From the NCBI RefSeq assembly GCF_037975245.1, contig NC_092579.1:15202178-15262177 (forward strand): a stretch of DNA of 60,000 nucleotides, given 5' to 3'. Each line of letters begins with the position of its first letter. The first letter of the stretch is position 1. The DNA is from Apostichopus japonicus. Taxonomy: Eukaryota; Echinodermata; Holothuroidea; Aspidochirotida; Stichopodidae. Below, in pieces: positions 22,371-35,203 of the stretch. The notes under the pieces are model-generated. The model was not told the origin of the DNA. It did not search any database and was given only the letters and a program-made list of their open reading frames with translations. The position numbers and the translations under genes are program-made.

Positions 22371-25300
22371 TTATGTAGCTGCCACACGAGTCCTTTCTGT
22401 TTTTGTTTTCTCTCTCTCTGGTTCTGGTGTGAAATGGAAAAAAATATGAATATTATAGGAGTGATGCATAAAGGATAAAGTTATTCACGTAATTTGCTAA
22501 TTTCTAATTCACATTTCTCTGTTAAAATTCAAGACAAAATCCAACGATATTATTTTAACATTCCTTCATACTCTTATAAAACTTGAATCATGAAAAAAAA
22601 ATATTATACTGAAAGCAAATGAAAAGAACTAAATATAGAAAAATGTGTCAGAAACTATAAAGAAAAACATTCTGATCATAGGCATGGGTCACCAGAATCT
22701 CTTTGACCCTGAAATTGGGCATGGGATGTCCTTTCTGCCCCTTCTACCCACCCTCATTTTCTTCCCACCGCTACCACAATGACAATTTCATTCCCTATTG
22801 CTCGTGATGGTCACAAATCAAAAGGAATTAATGATTAACTGCCTGAATCAAAAAGCCTAAAAACACTTTTTCATCTATTGAAACATTGTAACCCTAGCCA
22901 ATATGGCAGTTTCAAACTGAAGAACCGTATCCCTACATAAAGAATAAATAATAACATAAACAATGGTTGCCAAAGATTCCTGTCGCCATGGATACTTACC
23001 CAGTTCCGGTAAATCGTTGGACGGAGCATCTGGTAATTTGATATCCTCTGTCTCGCCAAACATCATCTCGTATTCCTCTAATACCGCATCCTCATCTTGA
23101 TCTGTCAATCCTCCTGATAAGAGCTCATCAATTTCCTGAATATTAAAAGATGGATTAACATGATCAGTCTTGATCTATTTTCTGCAAAGCATAGTCCAAC
23201 AAGAACAAAATAGTTAGGTTCTGGATATTGTTTAAAATCTATGCTGTTTTACTTTCTTAAGAATTCATCTGAAAAGTTCAGCTTCCTTTTTAAATAATTT
23301 TCAAAACTGTTTTCCTGGAAAAATTTAGTCACAATCCAAACTTATTACCAGACTTCGAATGAGATTTGTATTCAAAATAAATTAAATTAAGCGTCAAGTA
23401 TCGGAAGAATTATGCTATGGAATGAGACATTAAATTTCAGAGGAATGCAAAAATCACTGACCAGTTTTGCACTCTCTGAGATACTTAAATTGCTTTATTA
23501 AAGACGACATTAAAAATAGGAGCAAACATTACAAAAAGAACCAAGTTTAAAAGTGTGATTTATATTTCCTATAGATATGTAACAAAGGTAATGTCTGCTA
23601 ATTAGGAGTAGAATGAGTACAGTATGCTAATCCAGCCGTACCATTCCACGCTTCGCAAGAGATCTGACTTTCATGATTTGCTAAAAGTCATCAGTGTTGC
23701 CTCCTAAAATATGCTATAAAGTCAAATAATGGTCTCTCATTTTCAAACTTCAGCAAGAACTTCACTGTCAACATCAAATCATTTTCCTGGTCTGAGTCCA
23801 CATTGTGTCTAATTTAACTCTCCTCAATGTCTAAGAAGGAGTTTAAACTAAATTTTAAAGAAATGGAAAACCTGCTGGGAACTTGTATTGCTCTTTTCCT
23901 AGGATTATAAAGCTGAGAACAACATGAAAAGCACTTTTGAAAAGCTTTTGGCAATTTTTGTAGCATGCTTAAAGTAGTGGTTTTTAACTCATAACCTTTA
24001 AACTTCTCCTATGATACCCTAATGTTACAGCCTAACAAGATTCATTCTTTTCATTCATTTTCATGGATATAGAAATTTGTTAATAAATGCAAGGAGTTGC
24101 TTTAACCTCGCAATGTGATGAATGAAATGTACAGCACATAAACTGTGACAGAACCATAAAGATAAAAAAAAAATTAAAAAACTTACTCTTTGAGTTTCAA
24201 TACCCTGCTGGGTCTCTTCCATGATATTCTCTACATCCTCAATCGATAATATCTAAAGAGAATTACAAACGGAAGAGAAAGTGGCAGAATGATAAACTCC
24301 AAAATAATAATGTTGAATGAGTTGGTGCCAGATATCATTCCAGTTTCTCCCCCCTCTCTGTTCTGACCAGTCCAACTTGAAATAACAGAATATGAATGTT
24401 TTTTGTTTTTTTTGGAATTGTAATAAATTTAAATAAACAACAGTTACATTTCTACAGGGCCAAATCCATGGCACTGACCAAACAACATATGAGCTAAGAA
24501 GAGCTGTCATTCACAAATCAATACTGCGGGGGTGGTTTCACTGTTAAACGACACAACGGTAGCAGCCCGTTGTAGGATGGAGGTGTGTAATTGGGGGTGG
24601 TTGGGGGATGGGTATGGGTCGACAGGGTCGTGAAGAAACAAAGGAACACTTGTGCCAATAATTCCTCACCTCATGCATCTTCTTGAGACTCTCATTACCA
24701 GTCTTGAGTCCCTCGACAACCTTGGCCTGAATCTGTGAAAATTCTAACTCAGAGACCATCTTCTCTAGGTTCTCCAGTTGTCCGTCTGTTCTCTGTAACA
24801 ATTGTTCCTGGAATCGTTTCTTCTTCAACAGCAGCAGAGCCCGACTAAGGGAAAGACAAAAGAGAGGATTAACGGATTCCTTCTTTGGGTTACTTTGTAA
24901 TTGATGAATCTCATTTTCTTACCTTTAATCGGTCAAGAAGCCTACTGTATCTGAATGGTATTCAGCAATGTGCTTGAATTCAGGTTCCGAGTACTTACCG
25001 TAGTTATACTCATAACCGAGTGCAATTTTCTTAATTCAAATGCCTGGTTGTGTATAAATTAGTCTTGTTCAAGACTGTGGTTACCTGTATATTTCAGTAT
25101 ACACTCACAATCTGGAATATTCTACCAGAATATATACCCCTATTTACACCTTGTTTGGCTGGTCGAAGCATGCAAAGTCTATGGAATGAAAATGAAGTGC
25201 GCCATCACCTAGTAAGGTGACTGAGTCGGCCATATTATACAGCTTTGGGAAGAACAAACCCGTCTAGACATAGACTATGTTCAAGCTTGGTGCTCATACT

Positions 25301-26733
25301 AATAAACGATGAGATTCAAGTACTTGTACTCGTACTTTGTAATCACACTTTGTACTCATACTGTACTGGTACTCAGGTTCACACTCCCAGTCTGTTTGAT
25401 TGCATACCTTTATACTGTAGTTTACAGCATCACCCCACAGAAAAATATAGAAGTGATCATTAATTTTGCCTACCAAACTGGAATTTCACAAATTTCATTT
25501 TTAGTGCAGTTTGAGGCATTTTGCACCTTATTTAGCCATCCTACATTGCATAAATTATTAGTCTACTGAAAATGTTAACAGGCTCAAGGTAAAAAGAGTG
25601 CACTGACCGTGCACCTCATGAAAATACTTTGCTATTTAGTTAAGTGAAATTCAAGGGCTATCAGAGTATGGTAGTTATAAATATCTTATACAAAATATTT
25701 ATACAAAAAAAATATTATACAAAATATCTTTGAATTTAGTTTTGGTAGAAAAATGACATAATGGAATATTTCGTACTCTTTCCTGCCATCTTTGATAAGT
25801 CGCTTAGCCAATTGACGTTCTTTGTCTAGGTTTGTTTCGATCTTCTGCTGGTATTGTTGTATTTTGTCCCTTTGTTGTTTCAGTTGCTATGGAAGAGGAA
25901 AGAATATACACAATAAAATGAAAGAAATATACCACACATTTTAAACTTTGTGATTGGCTTCAATACAGGATTACACCTGAAGAAAACATATGATATGAAT
26001 GTCTAAAAGGATCTAAAACTGTTATCTTATATATTATCATTAATAAATTAATGCATTAAATTTAGCAAAATAGTTTTCTTATTGGACCAGTTTCATCACA
26101 AGAAAAATTATACTAAAAAACCTACTTCACAAACCACTTCATAACTTGTTTGAGTTTTTATTGTGTTAACATTTGTGCAGAGAAAATTCTTTAGTGTTGT
26201 CACCAAGTCATATTTCGGCAACCCAAGTCACAAGTCAATTTTTCCAAGTCAAGTCAATCAAGTCACAGGTCAAATATAACAGCAATTTATGAAGACATAC
26301 TCGAGATGAAATCGTAACAAATATCAACAGCTAAGGTTCAACAAGGCATCTTTGTGAAGTGATGCAGGTCCAGTGAATGCTGTGATGCAGTGAGCTCACG
26401 TCACGTCACAAGTCATTTGACTTTATTGCTGGGTCAAGTCAAGTCGCAAGTCATTTAGCTGCAAGTCAAGTCATAAGCACACAAAAACAAAACTTGGGTC
26501 TGATTCCAAGTGCAAGTCATTGACTTGAGTCAACAACAATGATATGAATTATACCTATTTTAACAACAGCTGTTGAAGACTATCATAGAACATACAGTTC
26601 AAGTGGCAACGCTCAAGTATATAACCAATTGCTCAACATTTTGATGAATGTCTTCAGTCTATAATCTTACCAGAACAGCTTTGTCCTGCTCAGTTACTCT
26701 AGACTGCTTTGGTTTACCAAATAAGCCTCCCAT
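22371..26733 (-). CDS. CHMP6: Charged multivesicular body protein 6 (ESCRT-III subunit, VPS20)
   Basis: Complete six-exon gene encoding 200 residues (human protein 201). Exons, in transcript order: 26733-26671, 25886-25777, 24844-24670, 24252-24187, 23135-23000, 22423-22371; all have GT/AG ends and consistent phases. The protein starts MGGLFGKPKQSRVTEQDKA, keeping Gly2, the myristoylation site of this family. A basic helical hairpin follows (LKQQRDKIQQYQQKI, KKKRFQEQLLQRT), then KKMHEILSIEDVENIMEET. Near residues 170-181 IKLPDAPSNDLP matches the type 2 MIT-interacting motif that binds VPS4, and the tail ends RVAAT. CHMP6 links ESCRT-II to ESCRT-III polymerisation on endosomes. Only part of exon 3 and exon 5 appears as ATG-started frames; the last exon was found from its acceptor (ACACCAG) and phase. 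The gene is transcribed away from the AP endonuclease gene. Intron 1 carries a repeat insertion. Confidence 0.95.
26193..26540. repeat. CAAGTCA-rich repeat in CHMP6 intron 1
   Basis: Dense short repeats of (T)CAAGTCA and CACAAGTCAATTT. The ends, TGTTGTCACCAAGTCA and TGACTTGAGTCAACAACA, are roughly complementary, which suggests a MITE. No clear target duplication was identified. Confidence 0.55.
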
Positions 26734-26759
26734 TTTGATTGCTCTGTACTATTAATCCT

Positions 26760-29276
26760 GAGAAAGAATAAAAAGGTAAGTCTGTGTATATGAACAAATT
26801 TAAATCTGAGTTACGGTCACTGCACTTACTAAAAATAATTTGACAGTCTTTGATAACCACTACAGAACATTTGAGCTAATAATTCTCTCAGAAAGATGGT
26901 TATTACCTTTAGACCAGTCTAATTGTAACTGGGAGACAAAGGTAGCCTTAGACGATGATCTGATTGTCAAGAATGGTACCATATATGTGGTGCAATGACT
27001 GGTGGTAAGTAGGCTCATGGTATATCATTGAATGCACAATTAAATTCAGTTACACAACTTACAGCTCAATATTTAATGATGTTAACACACGCACACTTGG
27101 AGGAATGACTTTTTTTAAAAAGTGTCACAAAGTCCTACTAGACCTATTATTTAATATCTAGGCCTATCTCACAGGTATTCTAACAGAATTAACCAGAAGT
27201 TCAAATACATGGTGTTTTCTTAATAAAAGGAAAACATGTCTTTGTTTTTTATAAAGCTAATTATTTGGGGTTTCCAGTGCTATTTTGGGGCTTTAACCTA
27301 GGCCTAGACATATTTTAGTGCCCAAGCTAACTAGACTTGTAGGCCTAAGTTAAGTTAGCCATATCGGCCAAGGCTAGGCCTAACTCAGATACAGTGCTAT
27401 GAGTAACTTGGCTTCTTCCATTCATTATAATACTACGATACTTAGTAAAGATCTTTCTCTCTCTCTACTGGCCTACATGGAAGTCCATGTACCAGTTGCA
27501 CGAAATCATAACAAGCCGTTTCCGCCATGTAGCCGCAAAGTAATACACATTATCAATAGATGAAGAGTACTGAGATTACCATGTTAACCTAGCACTCATA
27601 CTTACGTTCTTCAAATGTCGCACTTTAATGACATGAAACCAGTTTCTCTAAATTAATGTCTTACTATGAAGTAGGAGACTTGTACTCAGTTTGAGCGTAT
27701 TTTATATATAATGTCTCGTACAGTCGTAGTGATATTTGCTTATCAAAGTGCAGTGGCGAATTCATTATTCGCCTATATCATAGCCTAAAATATAACGTAA
27801 ACTGTACTACTACCTAATTTTCTATAAGGAAGCATACGCCTATTAAAAGTCCTATTGACTTACACAATAAATCGCAAAAGTAATGTGGTCTGTAACGGCG
27901 CATTTACACGACAAAATCGTCTGCGATTTTGTTTTAGCCTACTTATTATGAACGATTTTGTCGATACGTGTTCATGGCTTCTCCTCTTGTGGTGAGGAAT
28001 TAACGTTCACCACAAAATCGTCCACGATTTCTTAAAATATCGCGCAAGACTATAGATCGCAGCTTGTGAATGGAATCTTACAAGGTATGTTTCAATTTAA
28101 ATATTGTTCACAAAAAACGTAATCGGCCATACTCTACAACTTAAATTTTTTACACAGTTCATTCAAATCGACATTAAACTGAAACGACTTAAATTTGGAT
28201 AATCTGACTTCTTCCTATGGAGAGTTCACATTGAATTGATCTTCTCCCGGAAAGTTTAAATATATACATGTGCACCCTTCTCCGATTTGCGCCGAACATG
28301 TTATGATTTCACATGGTAATTTGAGAAGGTTGACCCACAGTGTTCCAAAACGTTGGTGGTCACACAGTAATTTGAAGAAAATTGCTGTGGCTAACATTGC
28401 GATATGCCTATATTTCAGAACAAAATATCAGGTAGCCAGGTTACGTGGTAGGCTTTTATTATGTTCAATGTGTCATCGAGCTTTGCGGCGTGATACTGTT
28501 GATAGGCCTAGGGTAGGCCTAGTTACACTTGCACTTGACATTACCACACAGCAATCGTGTCTAGGGCAAGACTGAATGATGGTAGGCTAGTATCAATTAT
28601 GACTACATGTGTCAGTGTGTGAGTGCTAATCTTTAGCATGAGCCTAGGCTAGCTTAGATCTACAGTAGGCCCTAACGTTAGGCTGTATACTATTGCATTT
28701 TTGTGTGCTCAAGTTTTAAATGGAGGGTAAACTCCCACACTTCATGGATCCGAACTTGAGGGAATAGTTGAAGAGCAGTATATTTTTTCCGGGATAGACC
28801 AACATCTGACGTATCTTTTTATTTATGTTTAGTTGTTCCTTCTGTATGCTGTTAAGTTTGTGTCTTTACATTGTATCACAATGTGTTTCAGGGTGATTAT
28901 ACCTACCAGCTTTTTGCAAGCTTTGTGTATCCATCCAATCATTGTTCAATCTCTTCTTGTCATTGTCTTGTTGTATATTGTTTGCATTCTATCAAAGATG
29001 AAAAAGTCTGAAATAAGTTTTATGAAATGGAACTATAAAAGCATCACAAGACTGACAATTTTTCCCCTGACTGACGATGGAGGTGGGGACCATGCTCAGG
29101 GCCCTTTGCCCTTGGTGCACTCCACTGGTATTCTTACTGCTCAATCTGCAGATGGTTGACTCAGTTTCATTGAATAAGAAAAGGAAGACAAATTCATGAA
29201 TGAGAAACAATGTAACCTAAGTACTAAGCCTACAGAATATTTCTTACCTTGTTTACAGCAGCAAAACTAATTTAGT
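26760..29276. other. Intergenic region between divergent CHMP6 and AP endonuclease genes
   Basis: Contains many TAGGCCTA-type palindromes (near 27165, 27300, 27345, 27375, 28505, 28515). At 27905-28035 there are several partial copies of CAAAATCGTCTGCGATTTTG in both orientations. Promoters of both genes must lie here, but no TATA box or 5' UTR exon can be assigned. The open frames at 28270-28575 and 28833-29159 show no family resemblance. Confidence 0.5.
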
Positions 29277-32200
29277 ATGGCAACTCAACAAAGAAAAGCA
29301 AAAGTGGATATCAAATCAGAGATTACATCAGAACCACGAATGACAAGGAGTAGAAAGAAGAGGCAACTGGCAAAACAAGACGCGAACCACCAGCAGCCCA
29401 AAATAGCGATAAGTGTCAAAAAGGAATCTTCACCAGAGGAGAACAATTCAGAACTTTCTCATCCTAGTAAGCCAAAGTATAAAAGAGTTTCTAAGAAAAG
29501 CTCTGGTTTGACTGAGCAAAGAACTGGTAAGACAGCCAGGCAGTCGGAGGCTAAGTCCAGAGATCAAAAGGTCAAGATTAAGGAAAGCCTTAATATCGTC
29601 GCCACTGCTGATAAAAAACCCAAATCAAAGAAGGTGAAACAAGAGGAAAGACCAAATAGTCAGGGAACCAGTGACGAAATGGCTGGCTTCGTTGTGAAAG
29701 GTGGAAAGTTTGTTGGAGCTCATACCAGTGCCGCAGGTGGGTAATGCTTCAGAATTTCAAATGAAGGATTTTATGTCGTTTATGATGAAGCCGTTTTAAG
29801 TAACATTTACCTAGATACATATTAGAGGTGATATTGAATTATTCTGCGAAAGGGTACCAAGATTAAACAACCTTAAAGTATAGTTTCATCCTGGAATATG
29901 AGTTTTAGGCTGCAGTATCACTGTAACTTTGTCATTTGGAGTAAGTTAAGTAATGTGTATAATTTGAAACCCTTCATTTTGCTTTTGAAAAGAAGTCATG
30001 AAATCTCTAGATAACCCCAACCAATGCTGTACATATATGGTAGTGACTCATATATGGTTTTATTTACTTGGTAGTTTTGCACCCACTAGTGCAGATTTTG
30101 AAATTTTATCAAGTTGACAGAATAGTGTAAAACGACCTATAGTGTACTTTATCAAATTTGTCATTGATTTTCAGTTTTATATAATTGTTGGAAATTTAAT
30201 TTCATTGTGAATCAGTCTAGTTTGGAAATAGTTACGCTTCTATTTAGGAGACATTCGGTTAAGCTTTGTTATGTATAATATATTCTAGGCCTACTGTATA
30301 TACAGAGCACAAGAGTGTATCAAACTGTGTCTGATGTATCATTGTGGTTTTTGTTAACCATATACCACCTTTCTCTACATCGTTTTAAAAGGAGGTCTGT
30401 GGAATGCTGTCAGCGGTGCATTAGAAATCAAAGGCAGAGCCTTTGCCCTTTTCTTGAAATCTCAGAGACAGTGGAAAGCAAAACCCTTGGAAGAGGATGT
30501 CGTCGATAAATTTCAGAGTGCTTTGAATACTTCAGGATATCACCCTGATTTCATTTTACCACATGGCTCATATCTACTAAACTGTGGCAGTCCAAACCCA
30601 GAGACTTTGGAGAAAAGTCGAGCATGTTTACTCGATGAAGTTCAAAGATGCCAAAGACTCGGTCTGAATCGATACAACTTTCATCCAGGTAGAGTAATAT
30701 TTTACTGGATTAAATTGAGCCTTGGATCCTGGTTTACCCGAATCTTATATACAATGACAGGGCAAATTTGTAAAGGAGTTTTTTTCTGGCTGTCCCTGGG
30801 ACAATCAGGCCTTTGATTCATTTTGGCTGACGGAAAAGGAAAAAAAGTAGCAAAATAGCCATAACCAAGATTTACATGCTGGGACAGCTCTGAAGGTTGG
30901 AGAATAGAATAGATCACCATAGATTGTGGATAATGTGTACCAATTCATCATTTATCTATTTAGGGGTATTTAGTCACAGTACAATCCAATTGGTGTAAAC
31001 AAATATTCATCCGCCTGACGACCTTCAAAGCTGATTTTGGTTGTCCAAACAGAAATTTGGTAGTCTCGGATAACCATTAAAACTTTGCCCTGAATATGTT
31101 ATATTTATGTACTGTACACATGATCATTGACATATGAATGAATAATACATTATGAAAGTATTATGTACATTCATAGCTACAACACGAAATGGCAGAACCC
31201 CACAGTACTGTATATCACATATTGCAACATGTACAATGTCCAAGTTTTAATATGAAACTCAATTCCATTGATTTATTTTTCTAAACTTAATGAATGTTAA
31301 ATTAATTTTGTAGTAACGTATCTTTGGACAGGTTCTACATGTGGTGATATACCAGTGGATGAGTGCTTGGACCTGATAGGAGAGAGCATCAATACAGTCC
31401 TCAATGAGACATCTCAAGTTACCATTGGTAAGACACACAAAAAATCCTGTTAATAACATAAAGTACTGAAAATGCTGACATGATTCTCTGTGCATAGAGT
31501 GCTATACCTATTTGCATTATTTTGCATAATGGTGTATACCACTCAGGTAGTTTTGTGCTGCAGTGTGTTGATTTTTAGTTTAATAAAAGTAAATGCCAGT
31601 TGAATATTTGGAGAAGCTAGTTGCATTTGCACAACTGCTCCCCAAATACCTATAGTATGTATTACAGCTTGTTGCATTAATAGTATCACAATAGACTATT
31701 TGTGCCCTCAAAAAGTCTGTTAACTGTTAAAATATATGTTCACAGTTTATTCTAGTGTTCTGTCTAGATAGTGTTCTATTCCCTCAACTCTGGCCCAGTT
31801 AGGTTTAAGTTTGTTCTCTTGTGGCATAGCTCAGGATGACAACAGTTAAGATACACATAGAAAGGCCTATCAAAGCTAATCGAAGACTTGATTTCAAGTT
31901 ATGAACGTATGTATGTTGAACATACAGTGAAACAGTTCTTAACAATCTGCTGTACAGATTCACACTGAACTTGTTGCTGAAAAGGTTTGCACACATGGCT
32001 ATCATATGTTCAATTTCCACCAACCAGAGTAGTAATTAATGCTTAATACCAATCAAATCGTGTCTGACTCGTACATCTAGAAAATCAGTTGAAGGAATTT
32101 CTTCAAATATTGCTATAGATCACTTTTCATATTAGATTTGGACCTGAAGTTATCATCAGTGTGGTACTGTGGGTTATAATGTATTGCAATGATTTTCGGG

Positions 32201-34645
32201 TGCAAAGAAAACATTTTGAACATTGTTCTATAGTCAACTTTCACAAAATGCAACCAGCAGTTTGTAACTCTGCACCAATGAACCAGGCAGTTGTGATGAA
32301 TTTCTGTACATTTTTTACTGCACAGTTGTTGAGAACATGAGTTGCCAAGGTAACACTGTAGGAGGCAAGTTTGAAGAACTGAAGGGTATCATTGATCGTG
32401 TGAAGGACAAATCGAGGATTGGTGTTTGCTTGGATACCTGCCATGCCTTTGCAGCTGGTGAGTGGCAAGATGAACATAAATATTCATATTTAGTCATAAA
32501 TATTCATTTGGAATCTGGAAATTTGTATGTTACTTCATACTTATTTGTTTGTGTTGAAGGTGTGCAGTCCTGATGTTAAGGAGTTTTCCTGATCATCTGT
32601 CGGGTGACCTTTAACTCGTAAAATAGGTTATCCAAAACAGTAAAATTGGTCGTCTGTAAACCTATATGGCAAAGTAAGAACGAAAGCATGATGTGCAGCT
32701 CACAGCGCCATACAGGCTGTGCCACTGTATTGTGTGTTTGTTGACCTTGCACTGCATCATATGCCAGATATCGCCTTACTGTAAAATCAAAATGCACTGC
32801 AGAAGAACCATCTATGTAATGTGTCAAAGATGATGCCAAACTACATTGAACCAGTTGCAAAAATACTGCAGATAAACACAAAAACTTCATCGAAAGTGTT
32901 AGAAGTTTGGAAGATTAACCTAGTTTATGGTGGAAGATCAGGGACCGGCGTCAGTTGGGCTTGATTGTCTCAAACACTTCATTGATTAATATAATTAAAC
33001 CTTAATAGTTCCTTTCACTAAATTATCTTTTTTTTTTCCAGGATATGATCTCTCAACTGAAGATGGTTATAAAAAAATGACTGATGAATTTGACAAACTT
33101 GTTGGGTTCCATTATCTTAAGGGAGTTCATCTGAATGATTCAAAAGGTATTTGTTTTCTTTATGACAATAATTTAGGGGTTGGCCGGTTAAACCCTAGCT
33201 TTAGGGGTTCTTCATACATTTAAAGTTTATTTTATGATCATTACATTGGCAAGTACTGCCATTGTCTATCGAAAAACCATCCACAATTTACAAAAGGGAT
33301 ATATGGAGAGGAGTGCCCTTTTGTTGTTCTGGAGGCTAGCTGTGGGTTTCCATAAATTAGCGATCCTACCTGTGACATCTTTGTCCGTCACAATATATAA
33401 AAATAAGTACAGCAAACATTGTGCTGGTTTGTAAACTTTCCCTTAAAATATAAGAACAAGGCAAATTAAATATGTTTCTGCATAGCTAGTGTTACATGAT
33501 GATATAGATAGTATTTTCAAATAAATGTTTCAAATCTTGTTGTTTTAGTGTGCAACAGGGTCATCAGATACATGTCATGATGTATACCTTGTTGTAACCC
33601 TTATTTATCATTATGGAAGGACCCAAGTATACATATTGTGACCAAGCTTAGAAACCAGTTGGCTTTGGCTGTTGTTACCCTTCGCATATATATATAAACA
33701 AAGGAAGAAGAATAGAAAGACACTGTGCCCCAGTGATAGTGACCGTACTGCACAGTGGCACAAAATGCTAAAATACCCTTTTCTCGTGTTGTTGTGCTAA
33801 GTTACCTATAGTAACTCTTTTAGTGTTAAATGGTAGATTCCTTAAACCACAGAGTATTTTTAGCTCTAAATCTATTTATATATCTGAATAGGTCTGAATT
33901 TCATTAACCTAAAAGTCTGATCGTTTATTTCATCAGGGAAAGTCGGATGTCATTTGGATCGTCATGAGAACATTGGCAAAGGTTTCATTGGTTTGGATGG
34001 CTTCCGTAGACTGATGAACGACAAGAGATTTGACGGCATTCCGATGATCCTTGAAACTCCACCAGGGTAAGTGTCATCAACTCATCTTGTAGATGCGCGG
34101 TCCGTAAACTCTTTGGGCCATAACCCAGGATCTCCGGTGTGGACCCAGCCACGGCCCACTAGACCCGCACCGCTCAGGTTCGATGCTCAAATTGTATGAT
34201 GGGTAGCTTGGACTATGGACTTGATGTGGAAAAAAAAGAACAACACATTCTTTTTGGTTGTGGATGGTCGTTATAGATGCCCAAGGTATCACATCACTGC
34301 TGCATATAGACTGTACAAAAAATGTGAAGTTAATTGTGCCTATCAGGGCCCGTTATGTGATATTGACAACGTTGACCCTGATGACAAATATGTTCTTTTC
34401 TGCAAAATAGCTAAGTAGTGTTTGAAATTGAAATAAGACATGGTTCTTCACCCTGTTTTACAGAAAGTGGGAATTGTTAAATTTTACGGTTAGCATGTAA
34501 TATGCCACTTGTCTACTTTGGTATCAGCTTGCTACTCATTTTCTCTCTTTACATTATTAACGAGTGTTTGTCCGTGTTTCTTTCATTTACTAACAGACTA
34601 ACAGATGCAGAGGAGATTGAACTTCTCTATGATATGGTTGATTGA
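29277..34645 (+). CDS. apn1: Endonuclease IV-type AP endonuclease (Nfo/Apn1 family)
   Basis: Complete seven-exon gene encoding 422 residues: 29277-29736, 30392-30688, 31332-31427, 32326-32457, 33042-33146, 33937-34066, 34597-34645, with consistent phases. The enzyme cuts DNA 5' of abasic sites in base-excision repair. All nine metal ligands of the E. coli Nfo active site have counterparts: H211 (LPHGSY), H251 (NFHPG), E287 (VVENMSCQG), D321 and H324 ([11 protein letters not shown]), H358 (GVHLND), D371 and H373 ([10 protein letters not shown]), E403 (ILETPPG). The TIM-barrel core starts near residue 140 ([11 protein letters not shown]). Before it is a Lys/Ser-rich tail of about 135 residues with basic clusters ([17 protein letters not shown]), a likely nuclear signal. 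The first ATG in frame is used. A second, equal-length last exon lies at 35155-35203. Confidence 0.95.
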
Positions 34646-34941
34646 TCATCTCACCATTAATTAATAGTAAGCAAATCCAACTTATTAGTCTTTGCAGCGT
34701 TATGCTTGGCACCCAGTTATGCGCATCTTATTTTCACTGTTTCGCATAAATTTGAGTATATATCAAATTGGAATACATTATCCAGGAACAGTAAAATGCA
34801 TTCCCTTCTTGTATTCGTCAAATGAGGAGAGTATTTGTTGTGTGAATATTTCGGAGCAAATGAGATGTGGATGATTGGAGTGGATGAAGTATAGGGGTTC
34901 CTAGATATGAATATTCACGAGCTTAAAATTCTTTGCGACTT

Positions 34942-34947
34942 AATAAA
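34942..34947 (+). other. Polyadenylation signal for the first AP endonuclease 3' end
   Basis: AATAAA about 300 bases after the stop at 34643-34645 and before the alternative last exon at 35155. Its position would let the upstream exon act as a complete 3' terminus. Confidence 0.5.
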
Positions 34948-35154
34948 GGCAATAATTGTAAGGATATATCTTATATAAGGTGGTGCACTTCCTATTGCAT
35001 ATGTACTTCACAAGGAAAGAGCATTGCCTATGGATATTTTATAGCGAGGGTGTAGATAATGAGATGTGGTTGGCTGTTGCATTTGCATTAACGTTATTTT
35101 CATACTCCCTGCTCTTTTTATTTTTACTCTGTTTTTCTTTTGGTTTTTCTGTAG

Positions 35155-35203
35155 AGGGGACTATGAGAAGGAGATCAAGCTACTCTACTCACTTGTGAAC
35201 TGA
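35155..35203 (+). CDS. apn1: Alternative last exon of the AP endonuclease gene
   Basis: After a strong pyrimidine-rich acceptor (TTTTTCTGTAG), a 49-base frame in the same phase as the exon at 34597 encodes GDYEKEIKLLYSLVN and stops at TGA 35201. The exon at 34597-34645 is also 49 bases and encodes [15 protein letters not shown]. Both share the pattern EEI.LLY..V and give proteins of 422 residues. This is best explained as a tandem exon duplication giving two mutually exclusive C-termini. The end of endonuclease IV proteins packs on the barrel away from the metal ligands, so catalysis should be kept. Expression of either form is not shown by sequence. Confidence 0.8.

Noticed and set aside
28833-29159. 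108-codon hydrophobic frame upstream of the AP endonuclease start
   Set aside because: No family match; ends within a repeat-like phrase; possibly 5' UTR or intergenic.
34215-34418. 67-codon frame in the last intron of the AP endonuclease gene
   Set aside because: Between well-supported exons 6 and 7 and unlike any part of the enzyme family.
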